A DNA stretch of 64,000 nucleotides from positions 21,289,001 through 21,353,000 of the forward strand of contig OX335645.2 of NCBI GenBank assembly GCA_946894095.1. The letters are read 5' to 3'. The DNA is from Incurvaria masculella (lineage: Eukaryota > Arthropoda > Insecta > Lepidoptera > Incurvariidae). The notes beneath the pieces are model-generated. The model was not told where the DNA came from, did no database searches, and saw only the letters and a program-made list of their open reading frames with translations. Made by a program: the position numbers and the translations under genes. Positions 21,600 to 32,192 of the stretch are shown here, piece by piece; the first letter of the stretch is position 1, and each line of letters begins with the position of its first letter.

Positions 21600-22354
21600 G
21601 TAACTTCAGGAAATTGGTGCTTGATGTCAATACCAACAATTAGTTATTCCATATTATGCGTTTAGCAAATCTTTTGTTTTCATCGAAAAATTTATGAAAA
21701 AAAAAATATCGGCTACAAGATTCTCTGCTGAGTTTATTTTCCCCAAAGGGCATCCTTCAAATATGGTGTGAATTGATCGGAGGAATGAGAATATTTGTTG
21801 GGTTGGCGTGAAATGTTTTGAGTCAGACTTCAGATTTAGGTGTAAGTCGATAAATCCGTTCTTTTTTAAGTAGTTACTTATCCTACATAATAAAACATAT
21901 TACAAAAATACAAACCTTCGGGTTACGAATATAATTTCAACGTTGACTTCAATTCAGACAATCTTATCAATTTAAATTGTAGTTTGCTAGACCCTTAAAA
22001 TTAATAATTAATAATAATGTAGTGTGTTTTGTTGAAGCTCAAAGTAAGATATTATATATGTGGGCACATATATTACATACAAATATAAGCGACCGATAAG
22101 CAGGGTATCGTTAATGTCCTACCCTTGGAAAACAGCGTGAGGCGCTATGTACCCACAGTACCCAAATGTGTGAATTTAATCGATACAGCCTGACAACGAA
22201 AAATATAATTGACATCCTAGAGCACACCTTTGGGTGCACCGAATCTGGTTCCACGCAGCCGACACACCCTAGTACAGCGAGCATGTAAGGGCGGGAGTAG
22301 CGATCTACACTAATTCATATGGTTGCACGTCTAACTTTTTTTTGTTACTGTACA
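21600..22354. other. No recognised gene
   Basis: AT-rich. CATCCTTCAAATATGGTGTG at 21750 resembles the LINE word CCTTCAAACATGGTGTGAAG and may be an old LINE trace. Confidence 0.35.
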
Positions 22355-22760
22355 GCTAGTGGTGTAGGGGCTAGAGGACTTGCCTTTCATGAGAGAGGTT
22401 ATTGGTTCAAATCCTCGCCCCGGTCATGCACCTATTATTTTCTCTTTCTGAGTTAGATAAGTGCAGTTTATTACGAATGCGAGCTGTTCCTTGGTTGCGA
22501 ACCCATATAAGACTGTAGGTCTCCCTTCACCTACTAGGTGGTAAGGTTAAGCTTGCCCGGGTTGGTACCACCGCATTGGATGAAACTATTAAAGCGGCAA
22601 TGAAAAATGGTCTGAATTCCAGTTCAGTGTAGCTGTGCTTATAAAAGGAAGGTCCTGGTACCTCATGGCACCTAATTCCATCGAGTATTTGTTGTTTTTG
22701 GCTAATATAATAACGGTAGTTGTGTGGGTTAGCCATCCATGTCAGGTTTCATAAAAAATG
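22355..22760 (+). mobile_element. tRNA-derived SINE (HaSE1-like), near full length
   Basis: tRNA-like head: GGGGCTAGAGGACTTGCC, then GGTTCAAATCC (Pol III B box) near 22403. Next come TTCTCTTTCTGAGTTAGATA (22440), the shared body GCCCGGGTTGGTACCACCGC (22554) and the tail CCATCCATGTCAGGTTTCAT plus A's. The A box is poorer than in the 57.5-kb copy. An insertion of about 6 bp (TACCTC) splits GGTCCTGG/CATGGC. Confidence 0.8.
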
Positions 22761-22767
22761 TCCTCTT

Positions 22768-22855
22768 ACGAATTCGAGACGCGCAACATCGAATATTCGG
22801 TTTGGAACTCGATAATATCAGTAGCAGCTAAGCGAATTTGTAATTAAACCCACCC
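22768..22855 (+). repeat. Dispersed repeat, copy 1 of 2
   Basis: GCGCAACATCGAATATTCGG, TGGAACTCGATAATATCAGT and AAGCGAATTTGTAATTAAAC recur, with a ~35-bp insertion, at 33716-33840. Class unknown. Confidence 0.5.
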
Positions 22856-23387
22856 GCCGGAGTCGAAACAGGTTACGTGTCGGCCCTAAGCAAACGAATT
22901 TCGGTCGGTACTCCTGTCCTTCCATGGTCGCGGACCTAGTAGGTGGCCGGTTGGTAGGTAAGCATATTCCAATAATGGAGCCCAGCAGCCACATCTGTAG
23001 CGCCGAGATAAACGCCGACCCCATATAATCCTCTCGCTATGGAGCTGTCGCCCTCGCTACACTTTATTAAAAAAAGATACGCAGCGAATTAAAGGGCTGG
23101 ATGACGAGATTACTTTAATAACATCTCTATTATAGCAGTTGCCTCGAATTAAAGTACAAAGGTACGCAGGAAAATTTTAAGGCGAAAGCAGTCCTCGAAG
23201 GATATTCTTTTTAGCGATATAGGTTAGCGCGAGTGTAAGTTATGTTTATGAATGAAAAAAAAAACGACTAGTATAAAAACCGTCAAACTGTGAAAAAATT
23301 CATAAATACGCTCACGATGGGCAATGGATATTCATCTCAGGAGATTTTACGCATTGAAACTAAATAAAAAAATGGACAATTTTTATT

Positions 23388-23795
23388 TGCAACCTGCCAT
23401 GGATGGCTAATACCACACAACTACAGGTTATATTCAGCCTAATACATCAAATTCCCGAAGGAATTAGGTGCCATGCCAGGACCTTCCCTTTATGAGCACA
23501 GCTACATTGAACTGGATGGAAGACACTGACATTTTTTTTATTGCCGCCATGTTATTCAACCATAGTTTCATCCATTGCGGTGGTACCAACCCGGGCGGTA
23601 TCACCCAGTAGGGGAAGAGGTACTACAGTTTTATATGGGTTCCGAACCATGCAAACAGCTCGCATTCGTAACGAAATGCACTTATCCAACTCAGAAAGAG
23701 AAAGAAAGTGGTACGTGACCACTATTTGAACCTAGACATCTCGCATGAAAGGCAAGTCCTCTAGCTCCTAGACCACGAGCTGTACACGATTTGCT
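23388..23795 (-). mobile_element. tRNA-derived SINE (HaSE1-like), near full length
   Basis: Minus strand. The plus strand shows the tail complement (CTGCCATGGATGGCTAATAC), body (TGGTACCAACCCGGGCGG) and the tRNA-like head at 23730-23795 (GGCAAGTCCTCTAGCTCCTA with GACCACGAGCTG). A T-run at 23532 interrupts the body. Confidence 0.8.
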
Positions 23796-24172
23796 GCAAG
23801 ATTTAGGTAAAACACATACCTAACCTAGAAAATGCATTCTTTAAAAAGTTAATTTTAAAAATATTTTAAGAGCTTATTCTTGCTTACCTTCTCTACTAAA
23901 GAAGAAAGTGTGCTTGTTGATCATGCAGCAGTGAAGCTATGAGCCGACCGTAGAGATAGTTTTTGATCCATAGAGAATCATAGGCATTTTTATCCCGGAA
24001 ATAAATCTATAGCGAATCTAATTTGTATAATATTTAAATAGTTAAAGAGCTTAAAGAGACTTAACGCTAGGTAGGACAATAGGACAACTTTACTTCTTCA
24101 ACAAATATGTGATTTGAGATTACCTTGGTTAACACTAGCTAATCTTACGGATTGTAAGAACGGCTTACTTAC

Positions 24173-24218
24173 GCAAAGTGTCGATGATGGTTTGGAACCA
24201 AGACGGACTTCTTTGGTC
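24173..24218 (-). CDS. Candidate internal exon (46 nt)
   Basis: On the minus strand GAGAAATTTAG precedes and CACTTTGC / GTAAGTAAGCC follows, a near-ideal donor. With one leading base the segment encodes TKEVRLGSKPSSTLC (phase 2 in, 0 out). The candidate exon at 25234-25322 ends in phase 2, so joining them needs no adjustment. All three frames are open, and the acceptor has little pyrimidine tract, so support is mainly positional. Confidence 0.35.
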
Positions 24219-24544
24219 CTAAATTTCTCATCTTTCATCAGTACACCGTGAGCAAAGAACCCCTCAACAAATAATTGAATTTTGATTTTTCAGAAATTTA
24301 CTCTCATAACAGGTCTTTCATTATAAATGTTTAAAAAATCTCATTATAAATTATCTCATTCGTGTTTTATAATAGCCTTCGAAAAAAAAAATACTTTTAC
24401 AAGTGCAATTTATTTCCGTAGTTGCGTCAATTATATTTTTAAGCAAACACAAATAGTATCTCGTAGACGAAGATTGTGGGTTCTAATCCCAGAGTATACG
24501 CCTCTTTATTTCTTAACCGAGATAGAAGTGTTAATTTTAGTTCA

Positions 24545-25060
24545 GCACGCGTATCCTTGGGTCGGTATCATCGTATTAAATAAATGATGGTCGAAACGGC
24601 AATGCCGTGCTATGTGGGTTCCGTCACGTAAAAATAATAAAATTGGTTCTTCTGCGTTTTTTCCCGTGCATGTCGTAAGAGCCGATTAAGGAATTCATCA
24701 TTCTTTGTTTGGATTCCATGTAAGACAGTAGGGGACCTATTTACTAAGTGGCAAGTTTAATCCCGTTCGGGTTGGTAATAACATTGAATGAACGATATTT
24801 GAAGTGGCAATGATAATAGCCCGTGTCCATCCAATTCAATGTAACCTTGCAATATAAGGAATGCCCTGCCATGGCACCTAGTTTCTATGTGGTTTGTTAG
24901 GATCATGTCCAGTCAAATAAAAGAAAAAAAATGAAAACATTACTGTGTTTCCATCCCGTTAAACGTAGCTAAGATCATATAAGGGTACGTCCTGGCATGG
25001 CACCCAATCCCCTTGGGATTGCATTATGTTGGCTAATATCTTGACATTAGGTTTGTTTCG
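24545..25060 (+). mobile_element. Cluster of degraded SINE pieces
   Basis: Three plus-strand pieces: 24545-24608 (GGTCGGTATCATCGTATT, GATGGTCGAAACGGCAATG); 24705-24925 (GGATTCCATGTAAGACAG through CATGTCCAGTCAAATAAA, 5S-type tail); and 24950-25060 (GTCCTGGCATGGCACCCAAT). Between the first two, TTCCCGTGCATGTCGTAAGA also occurs at 53268, so another old repeat lies here. Confidence 0.55.
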
Positions 25061-25233
25061 TAGAGCCATTAAAGTAAGGTGTGGTGATACACATATTTAA
25101 CTAGAAAATAAACAATGAGGTGCCTTTAAAAATACTTGTGCAGCCACAAAAGTCGTCAAAGGTACGTTACAAATCCTAATAGGAACGAAATTAGTATCGT
25201 AGATAGGGTGCGACCCCGCGCATCGACACTTAC

Positions 25234-25322
25234 TTCATCTGGTACAGCTCGCCACGATTGCGCAGCAGATGGCTCCGTGTCAGATTAGTCGGACCCCACG
25301 GGCGAGAGTGTGACTGTAATGT
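25234..25322 (-). CDS. Candidate internal exon (89 nt), best-supported host coding
   Basis: The minus strand reads TTCTTTATTTCCAACTCCAG / exon / GTAAGTGTCG: a pyrimidine-rich acceptor and a consensus donor. Only one of the three frames is open (phase 0 in, 2 out; 29 codons), encoding TLQSHSRPWGPTNLTRSHLL then RNRGELYQM. Base composition is GC-rich against AT-rich flanks, as expected of an exon. It belongs to no repeat in the window and ends about 110 bp before a LINE remnant. The upstream candidate at 43656-43687 can end in phase 0 and the downstream one at 24173-24218 accepts phase 2. Protein not recognised. Confidence 0.55.
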
Positions 25323-25435
25323 CTGGAGTTGGAAATAAAGAATAGAGATAAGTACCCTTATGGGAATGAGGTCAAATTTGCTGCCGATGGTGCCTTTGCT
25401 GTACCAAACTTTGAACCTAAAGTACATATATACCG

Positions 25436-25612
25436 TCTCACTGCCGAGTTATTTCCCCTTAAGTACCACCTGGGTTCCTTCAAACATGGTGTGAAGAAGC
25501 ACCTGGCCGGCCGGCATGGTTTTCGCAGCCCCGAAAGTTCGAAAGCTCATGGGCGTCGTCGGGCACCTTAAGAGGTCCTGGCGTACGCCATATGCCGCGC
25601 TTTACATAAAAA
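25436..25612 (+). pseudogene. LINE ORF2 C-terminal remnant
   Basis: Encodes AELFPLKYHLGSFKHGVKKH then LAGRHGFRSPESSKAHGRR, the same C-terminus as at 29.45-29.6 kb, followed by GTCCTGGCGTACGCCATATG and a run of A. CR1/Jockey-type in character; only the last ~50 codons remain. Confidence 0.7.
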
Positions 25613-26073
25613 AAAAACCGAGCGCTTACATTTTATGACCATTTCAATATTTAATATTTTCAAGCCTCATATGCTCAAAGTCTCATCTTTATTTAGAGTC
25701 ACGCAAGGCACCCTTGATCAAAGCAGCCGTAGATATTGATATAGACCTTGTTCATACTGCTATAGACGACAGCACAGGGCTTGTATCATAAAACCGCCGG
25801 GGTGATATTGAATAACCTTGGATATCATAAAAATTTATGCCATTTATGTCAAAAGGTACTTACTCCTTTTGGTATAAATGGCTTATATAAAAAAAAACAA
25901 ACAAGTCTCAATTATTTCAGAATAAACATGTGTCCGAACTTATGACCGGACAGGTACAATGATATTTATGCTTGCTTTATACTTGCCATGCTTTGCCACG
26001 ATGGTTTGCTACGTTCAAATTGGACCACACATTTTTGCATGGGACCGAACCACGATACCCAGGTAGCATTTGC
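25613..26073. other. No recognised feature
   Basis: AT-rich. An imperfect inverted pair lies at 25839-25885: TTATGCCATTTATGTC and AAATGGCTTATATAA around AAGGTACTTACTCCTTTTGG. Confidence 0.35.
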
Positions 26074-26365
26074 AAAAACCGGCCAAGTGCGAGTCGGACT
26101 CTTACTAGAAGGGTTCCGTACCATATTACAAGATTTACCACCAAACAATCACTTTATTTGTATGGGGCCACCCTTTAATTTTTATAATTTTTTAATTTTA
26201 CCTATTTGTTGTTATAGCGGAAAAATAAATACATAATCTGTGAACATTTCAGCTGCCTACCTATTACGGTTCATGAGATATAGCCCTGTGACAGACGGAC
26301 GGACGGACAGCGGAGGTTTAGTAATAGGGTTCCGTTGGCACCCTATGGATACGGAACCCTAAAAT
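26074..26365 (-). repeat. Dispersed 'GGTTCCGTACC/CCGGTTTT' repeat, copy 2
   Basis: Inverted relative to copies 1 and 3: starts AAAAACCGGCCAAGTGCGAG and ends ACGGAACCCTAAAA. It includes GACGGACGGACGGACAGCGG and GTTGTTATAGCGG. Confidence 0.8.
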
Positions 26366-26619
26366 TGCACATTTTATGTGGTATCGAATCAATGATCGTC
26401 GAAAATGTTAACTATAAAGTAACTACCTATTACTTACCTATAGGATCCGTGATTTCATTAAAGTCTGTTAATCAGGCGATTTATTTACGCGGTATACCAT
26501 TGTTTCAAATTTCAGACACTCCAAAATTCAATGTTCCCATTAAACTCGAGATTCTTGCTCGCTGGCAGTTTAAGAGCCCGTCAAGAAATTAATTTGAAAA
26601 GTTGGTACCGTACTCATTT
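26366..26619. other. No recognised feature
   Basis: AT-rich, no shared repeat. TATTACTTACCTATAG at 26429 is donor-like on the minus strand but has no acceptor partner. Confidence 0.3.
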
Positions 26620-26860
26620 AAACGCTGTATTTTACGTTCGCGCCATTCATCACCCGGTGTTGCCAGCGCACAAAAAACACTCGCTCGAAGCTCGGCTCAG
26701 CTGACACATGACAAGAGGAATTTGGTAATAACTCACGTGTCATTGTGGCGCGAGGCAGCGACACTGACACGATCGGCCTGGGAGGCAGTACCTCTCGTTG
26801 CCGCGGCACGGCCTGCGCTCGGTCAGTGCGGTTGTGTTAGACTGGATGGGATTTCATGAC
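26620..26860. promoter_or_regulatory. GC-rich patch with E-box
   Basis: GGTGTTGCCAGCG, TCAGCTGACAC and AACTCACGTGTCATTG (E-box CACGTG at 26733) in a GC-rich, repeat-free stretch. Overlapping ORFs on both strands are unconvincing. Regulatory use is a guess from composition and motifs. Confidence 0.25.
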
Positions 26861-27004
26861 CAAGTCGAACGGGATTACTTATAGGCAGCTAGAATTTAGA
26901 ACTCAAGTAATTGCTAAATCCTGCACGCTAGTCCACTGTTCTAAGTTCCTAGGATTTAAAGGTATTTTAACCTTGTTTTTATCTTATTGGATATAGATAA
27001 ATAG

Positions 27005-27322
27005 TACTACAACCACCGTCATTATTTCGCCCAACACAACACATTCCCGACGGAATTAGGTACCATTGATCATTTTTTTGCCGATTCGACCATTTCTTCA
27101 TTCAATGCGATGGTACCGACCCGAGCGAGCTTAACCCTACCACTTAATAGGAATAGTTTTACACGGAATTAGAACCATGGAGCAGCTGGCATTTGTGACG
27201 AAATGCACGTATTCAACTTAGAAAGAGAAAGAAAGTGGTGCATGAACGGGGCAGGGATCGAATCCATGACCTCTGGAATGGAAAGCAAGTAACGGGCCCC
27301 TGAGCCACGAGCCGAGCATATT
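27005..27322 (-). mobile_element. tRNA-derived SINE, internally deleted
   Basis: CATTCCCGACGGAATTAGGT and, after a deletion, GCGATGGTACCGACCCGAGC, then AGAAAGAGAAAGAAAGTGG and the tRNA-like head complement GGCAGGGATCGAATCCATGA (27251; B box). A (CCTGAGCCACGAGCC) box-A region ends it. Confidence 0.75.
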
Positions 27323-27928
27323 ATTAGGTCTTAACAAAAAACATGCTTCCCTTTCAAGAGGTGTTTTTTTTTCGAATTTAGTTATCACAAAAATAGGTAC
27401 CTATATTAAATTAATATAATATATTTCTATTACATTTGAAAAATATACACTGTAAACAATTAAAAAGATCTTCTTAAATATATATGCTCAACCTCGCAGG
27501 TTTTTTGATAAACTTAAATAAAATAGTGATAATCATTTGCACGTCGCAGATCAAGAAGTTTTTTTTTAATAACAAAACATGAAAACGAAGCGCATGTCCT
27601 CATATCATGAATTCGGTTTCAGCCTACACGTGTATGTACTGTATCGTACGCGAGTATTCCTCAATCGAATGCCACCGACTCTATAAAGCTGTCTATCCGG
27701 TGAGGCAGTTCTTAAATCAAGCGAATAATAAAAATTGGCGTCGCAGGCGCTCGTTACTGCGGACATTCATCAATATTTATGACAGCCGCGTCACAATGCT
27801 CGCATCGAATCGAACATCACACCGTGCGGTGCGCGGTGCGCGGTACGGGGCAAACGCCATCGACTCACAGAGTACCGATATCGTCAGTGGAACTTCTTTC
27901 TTCGCGGTGATCGTCCATAGATGCGGAG
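27323..27928. other. No recognised gene
   Basis: AT-rich, then moderately GC-rich from 27600. A 122-codon ORF (27607-27975) has no motif; its end is LINE 3' UTR and a TAA array, so it is spurious. Confidence 0.4.
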
Positions 27929-28030
27929 ATAATAATAATAATAATAATAAAATTATTTATTGTACACCATTATAAAACAGTTTACAAAAGGAGGGCCTAA
28001 TGCCAAAAGGCATTCTCTTCCTACCTACCC
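27929..28030 (-). mobile_element. LINE 3' end with TAA-repeat tail (antisense)
   Basis: An ATA array (27929-27951) runs into AAATTATTTATTGTACACC, AAAAGGAGGGCCTAATGCC and AAAAGGCATTCTCTTCCTAC, the complement of a LINE 3' UTR. The GCC...GGC inverted pair around AAAA occurs in the other LINE ends too. Confidence 0.6.
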
Positions 28031-28100
28031 TTGGGATGTAGGAAAGGTGCAAGGCGGCAGACAAAAAAAGATAAAAGTAGTAAGATTTTTTATCAATAAA

Positions 28101-28122
28101 GATATATATATATATATATACT
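28101..28122. repeat. TA dinucleotide microsatellite
   Basis: About ten TA units between GATATATATA and ATACTTAAC; simple sequence in AT-rich DNA. Confidence 0.9.
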
Positions 28123-28295
28123 TAACAAGAATAAATATACTTACATTCTAATACTATGTAATACATACAGATACATATAATACATAGCTTATAATATATA
28201 TTTAATTTAAATATATACCAATATTTGTGTATATACAGATAAGGTGTGTAGTGAGATTTCACGCCTCAAAAACTGCTCCTGTACAAGGCTCAGAT

Positions 28296-28846
28296 AATAA
28301 TAATAAAATAATAAGACCAATACAAACCGATAAGACAATTAAGTGCAATAAGCCCCACATTGTTTTGGTCGATCCTAAGTCCAACGAGATCTTCCTCGTA
28401 GACATAACAATAACACACGACGAAAACCTCGACAGGGCCGAAAATGAAAAACTAATTAAATATTTAGACCTGGCCCACGAGGTTACCGGCATGTGGCGTG
28501 CACGGAAAACCACCATCGTGCCAATTGTTATGTCTACGAACGGCGTTGTCCCAAGAACGCGATCTGCGTGCCGGCGCCCAGCAGTCCGGCGGATGCGGGG
28601 CTCTCCGAGATAGAAGTGGTGGAGGCCGGCGTGTCAAGGCCACCATCCATCGTTCGAAGCCTGGCTCACATCGTCGTGAGCCAGGCTTCGTCGCCACCAC
28701 GGCCGGCGCTTGGAGGAGGCTCCCTCTCGCCGCCGATGGATTCTCCGTTATTTTGTTTTATTTTTATGTTTTTTATTGTAAATATGTAAAAGTAATTTTA
28801 AAAAATTTTCATACAAATAAATATATAGGAATCATAATAATAATAT
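28296..28846 (+). pseudogene. R4/Dong-like LINE 3' fragment between TAA arrays
   Basis: Downstream of an AATAATAATAA tract the frame reads DKTIKCNKPHIVLVDPKSNE then IFLVDITITHDENLDRAENE, then LIKYLDLAHEVTGMW. The KPxIVLxD...VDITI...KYxDL pattern fits a PD-(D/E)XK restriction-like endonuclease, found at the C-terminus of R2/R4-type LINE proteins. After VPIVMSTNGVVPRT the frame passes into GC-rich 3' sequence shared with 43236-43440. A 3' UTR follows, and the copy ends at ATCATAATAATAATA. R4-clade Dong is known to target TAA repeats, which fits arrays on both sides. 5'-truncated and non-functional. Confidence 0.65.
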
Positions 28847-29095
28847 ATATTTATTAGGTGAAGAAGACATACGTATACAGAACAACAAAATAACAGTAAA
28901 ACATACAAATCAGAATACATTTCTGAAAAGAGAACAAAAATATATATCTACTTAAACATGCATAGGAAAAACATGTTTAGAATGGTTAGCTACCTACTAT
29001 GGCAATTTATTTCACCTAGGGCTCTTTCACTAAGAGCATAGTGGTAGCTTGCAGCGAACGAAGATAAGAAAGGTAAGGTAACTCAAGATGAGGTC

Positions 29096-29600
29096 TTGCG
29101 TGGAGTACCTACTGCTCGCATTTGTGGGACGGCTCAGCGAAGTATCTGCTTGGCTCCTTGGACTCGATACAGCATCGCAACGTGCGTCGACGACTCCAAG
29201 GTATCCCTTTTAGAAACCCTTCAATTCCGAAGGGATGTCTCGCTGTATTCTATCGTCTTTACCATGGAGAGTGCTCTTCGGAGCAGCATAACGCTATCCC
29301 TCCGCCCCCTTTCTACAACCGCACAACGCGGAACAGGCAGGGAATGCACCCAGTAACTGTCCATATTCCCAAAATAAAAACCCACCGATCCTCTAGACCT
29401 TTTTGGGGTCGGTAAATTATGGAATCGACTCCCTGCCGAAGTTTTTCCTTCAAATTACAACCTTCAAACATGGTGTGAAGAAGCACCTGGCCGGCCGGCA
29501 TGGTTTTCGCGGCTTCTGTGAAAGTTCGAAAGCCCATGGGGGCCTTTTTTGTGAGGTTCTGGCGTGCACCATATGCCGCGCTTAACATTAAAAAAATGTA
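29096..29600 (+). pseudogene. LINE ORF2 C-terminal remnant
   Basis: LDSIQHRNVRRRLQGIPF, VFYRLYHGECSSEQHNAI and FYNRTTRNRQGMHP match the end of CR1/Jockey-like ORF2 ('FYRLYxGxCSxE'). After a frameshift near 29405 comes ESTPCRSFS/LQTFKHGVKKHLAGRHGFRG, then CTGGCGTGCACCATATGCCG and a run of A. It is the most complete of four related ends (also 14.8, 17.1 and 25.4 kb). Confidence 0.75.
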
Positions 29601-29685
29601 AACATCGATATTTTTTAAGCAAAACTTCTACAACTGTTGTTTCATGCTCGCCCGCTGGGGAGTAAACTGAGAAAGTACGTCACAT

Positions 29686-30080
29686 TTTTTTTATGCGACC
29701 TGACATGGATGGCTAATAGCACACAACTACCGTTATGATATTAGCCCAATACACCACATTCCCGAAGGAATTAGGTGCCATGCCAGGACCTTCCCTTTAT
29801 GAGCACGGCTACATGGATGGAAAACACGGACAATTTTTCAATGCCGCTTCGACCATCTTTTCATCCAATGCGATGGTACCAACCCGGGCGGGCTTAAACC
29901 TTACCACCTAGTAGGGGACCTACAGTTTTACATGGATTCCGAACCTTGGAGGAGCTCGCATTCATGACAAAATTCACTTATCGACCTCGGAAAGAGAAAG
30001 ACAGTGGTGCATGTCGATATTGAACCCACGCCTCTGGTATACAAGGCCAGTCCCCGCGCCACTAGGCTACGAGCCGCTCA
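29686..30080 (-). mobile_element. tRNA-derived SINE (HaSE1-like), near full length
   Basis: Tail complement TTTATGCGACCTGACATGGA at 29690. The body has a 9-bp loss (CTACATGGATGG instead of CTACATTGAACTGGATGG). Head complement GCGCCACTAGGCTACGAGCC at 30056-30075. Very close to the 57.5-kb and 52.4-kb copies, so a young insertion. Confidence 0.85.
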
Positions 30081-30634
30081 TATAAGGCCCGGCTGTAGAT
30101 AGATATGTCTGTCTTAAAAGTCGCTTATACTGGAAGCTTTAATAAGTTTGACAAAAAATTTTTAATCATGCGTCGACGTAATACTGAAGTTGATGTTTCG
30201 TTCACCAGCCAGGCCTCAGTCCTGCGGCACAACACTTCGACGCTTTACGCTTTTTTGTGGTTCCATCTTAGATAATTGGTTACAACCGTCAGGAACAGTT
30301 AGGTGTAGAGGTCGTTATCTCAGTAACCATTCAAGTTGATTCATAGTGTTCTCGAATATTGAAATTTCAGATTTAGTCGATCGTTAAATATTTTTTGTTT
30401 TAAACATATCCGTTCTGGTACAAGCGGTTCTATGTCAGTTACAGGTTACTGCCACTGGATCTTAACCAAGGGGCTCTTCTTGTATATTTGATAATTCTTG
30501 ATAATTCTTGAATAATTCTTATACCATCCTACATTTTTAGGTTGTTGCTCTTCTGAGTGCACCTAAAAATATTATTTATGTAATACTAATAACAATACAC
30601 TAATACCACACTACTGTACAATAAAGAGTACAAT
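30081..30634. other. No recognised gene
   Basis: A short tandem TGATAATTCT (three imperfect units, 30488-30518) and a possible 5S-head-like CACAACACTTCGACG at 30229. Nothing firm. Confidence 0.3.
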
Positions 30635-31560
30635 AATGCACAACATTCCTGGGGGTATTAGTAACCATGCCAGGACCTTCCCTAAATGAGCGAGGCTACT
30701 TTGATCTGGATGGAAAACACGGACAATTTCACACTGCCGCTTCGTCCAACTTTTCATACGCGATGCTACCTAGCTCATATAAAAAAGGAACAAGATATTC
30801 TATTAGCGCGCCTACTACGTCTTAAATTTTCCAAACTAACTTAAAATTACATGCCGCACAAAAACATGCTCGCTTTGTATGTATACTCACTCGTATTGGA
30901 GACTTTGTCTGAGTGGGAACTGAATTGGCGAGCATATTGGCGCGCAGTAGTGATATTTTGACAGGGTGCCATACAATACGCAGCCATGGACCTTCCCACA
31001 CGATTATATGCAAACTTTGACTATACGGCGAAGTCTCGATAACGACTACATGCCACTTCTCTTCTGTGGTACCAGCGATAAGATCCCGAGCGGGTTTAAC
31101 TCTCCACTACATCAACAATCTTCGTAATATGTATAACTAGCTGAGGTACCCGGCTCCGCTCGTGTCGTTTTGGACTGATGTCGGGCTGAATTATCTTATT
31201 AATACTATATGAGTTCCCCCTACAAACTTTCATTCCCTATTTCACAACTTTTGAGTTTAATCTTCGATAAAAAAGTCCTTCTTCAAGGTCCAGAAAATCT
31301 CCATAGGCGTGAAAACGCAATAGACAGACAAAGCTACTTTCGCATTTATAATATTTATATGGAATATACTTATTCTGTATAAAGTAAGGTAAATTATTCT
31401 GTGACTCCTAATAGGGAAGGGGAAGAGATTTTCATGAACTCCAAGCCATGAAACAGCCTGCATTCGTGACAAAATGTACTTTTCCAACTCACAAAGAAAA
31501 AGAAAGCGGTACATGAACCACTTTGATTGAGTGCTTAAACTTATCCAGATTAATCCCTTT
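30635..31560 (-). mobile_element. One SINE split in three by later insertions
   Basis: Minus-strand SINE parts occur in the correct order: tail and 3' body at 30635-30775 (CCATGCCAGGACCTTCCCTA), middle body at 31062-31113 (TGGTACCAGCGATAAGATCC, CGAGCGGGTTTAACTC), and 5' body and head at 31405-31560 (TAATAGGGAAGGGGAAGAG, AAGAAAAAGAAAGCGGTACA). The first gap (about 285 bp) holds an unknown insert with internal dyad symmetry. The second holds the Helitron-like element at 31137-31363. Confidence 0.65.
31137..31363 (-). mobile_element. Helitron-like non-autonomous element
   Basis: CTAGCTGAGGTACCCGGCTC starts it on the plus strand (CTAG is the 3' terminus on the minus strand, followed by T). It ends with CTTTCGCATTTATAATATTT near 31360. 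Same family as 4549-4808, in the opposite orientation. The 5' TC is not perfect (TTCC). Confidence 0.6.
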
Positions 31561-31564
31561 ATTA

Positions 31565-32192
31565 AGACTTTCGTAGTCCAAATTCAATGACCGGACTAGA
31601 AGATCGCGCCATTGCGTGCCATTTTGAGGTCTTCGAGTGTCAGCACTCAAAACAAGGAGGACTCAAGTCCTGTGAATTGAATAACAAGGGTGTAATAACG
31701 TGCACAATGCGCCGCGCCGTCAGACAACCAGACGACGTAATGGTCGGTGGAATTATCTTGTTGTGGTCCTTTGTGCTAGATTTGTTCCTCGCTGGGAACC
31801 GACCTCACTCGGTCGGAGCCGTAGCCAACCGACAAGGATGATTCGATATGGTAAAGATGGAAATATCCAAGGCGACGTATTATTAATTTCAGTCAACGCC
31901 GTGCGGACAGACAAATATGTGGATGCTTATGGAGATTACAGGGTTCGAATATGACAGTGTTGTGTACATTTATCATATGTACGTTATTAACGTAACGGTA
32001 TTACTGGCAACGGAAGTAGCGTATCCCGAATGTCACTTTCTACATAGTCTCGTTCTGTCTCTGAGTATTCTGTGGTCTTCGACGAGCGAGCCGGATCGAT
32101 TCGAATGTTTAATTTTAATTTTTATTACTGTTTATTTGTGCATGGCATCGCATTTAATAACGTGAAACAAAGTATTAAGCTTTCATATCAGG
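31565..32192. other. No recognised gene
   Basis: Mixed composition. A plus-strand acceptor-like TATTATTAATTTCAG at 31887 precedes an open segment encoding NAVRTDKYVDAYGDYRVRI before a stop. A terminal exon is possible but unsupported by any partner. Confidence 0.25.

Noticed and set aside
22360..22430. Free-standing tRNA gene
   Set aside because: A and B boxes exist but no cloverleaf with acceptor pairing could be drawn, and SINE body follows directly.
28493..28857. ORFs of 98-119 codons around 28.5-28.86 kb
   Set aside because: They are frame shadows of the LINE 3' region and its palindrome, not host genes.
30899..30916. 18-nt minus-strand microexon candidate (TKSPIR) between a CCCACTCAG acceptor and a GTGAGTATAC donor
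   Set aside because: It lies inside an insert that splits a SINE, so it is in mobile DNA; phase could not be tied to other candidates.
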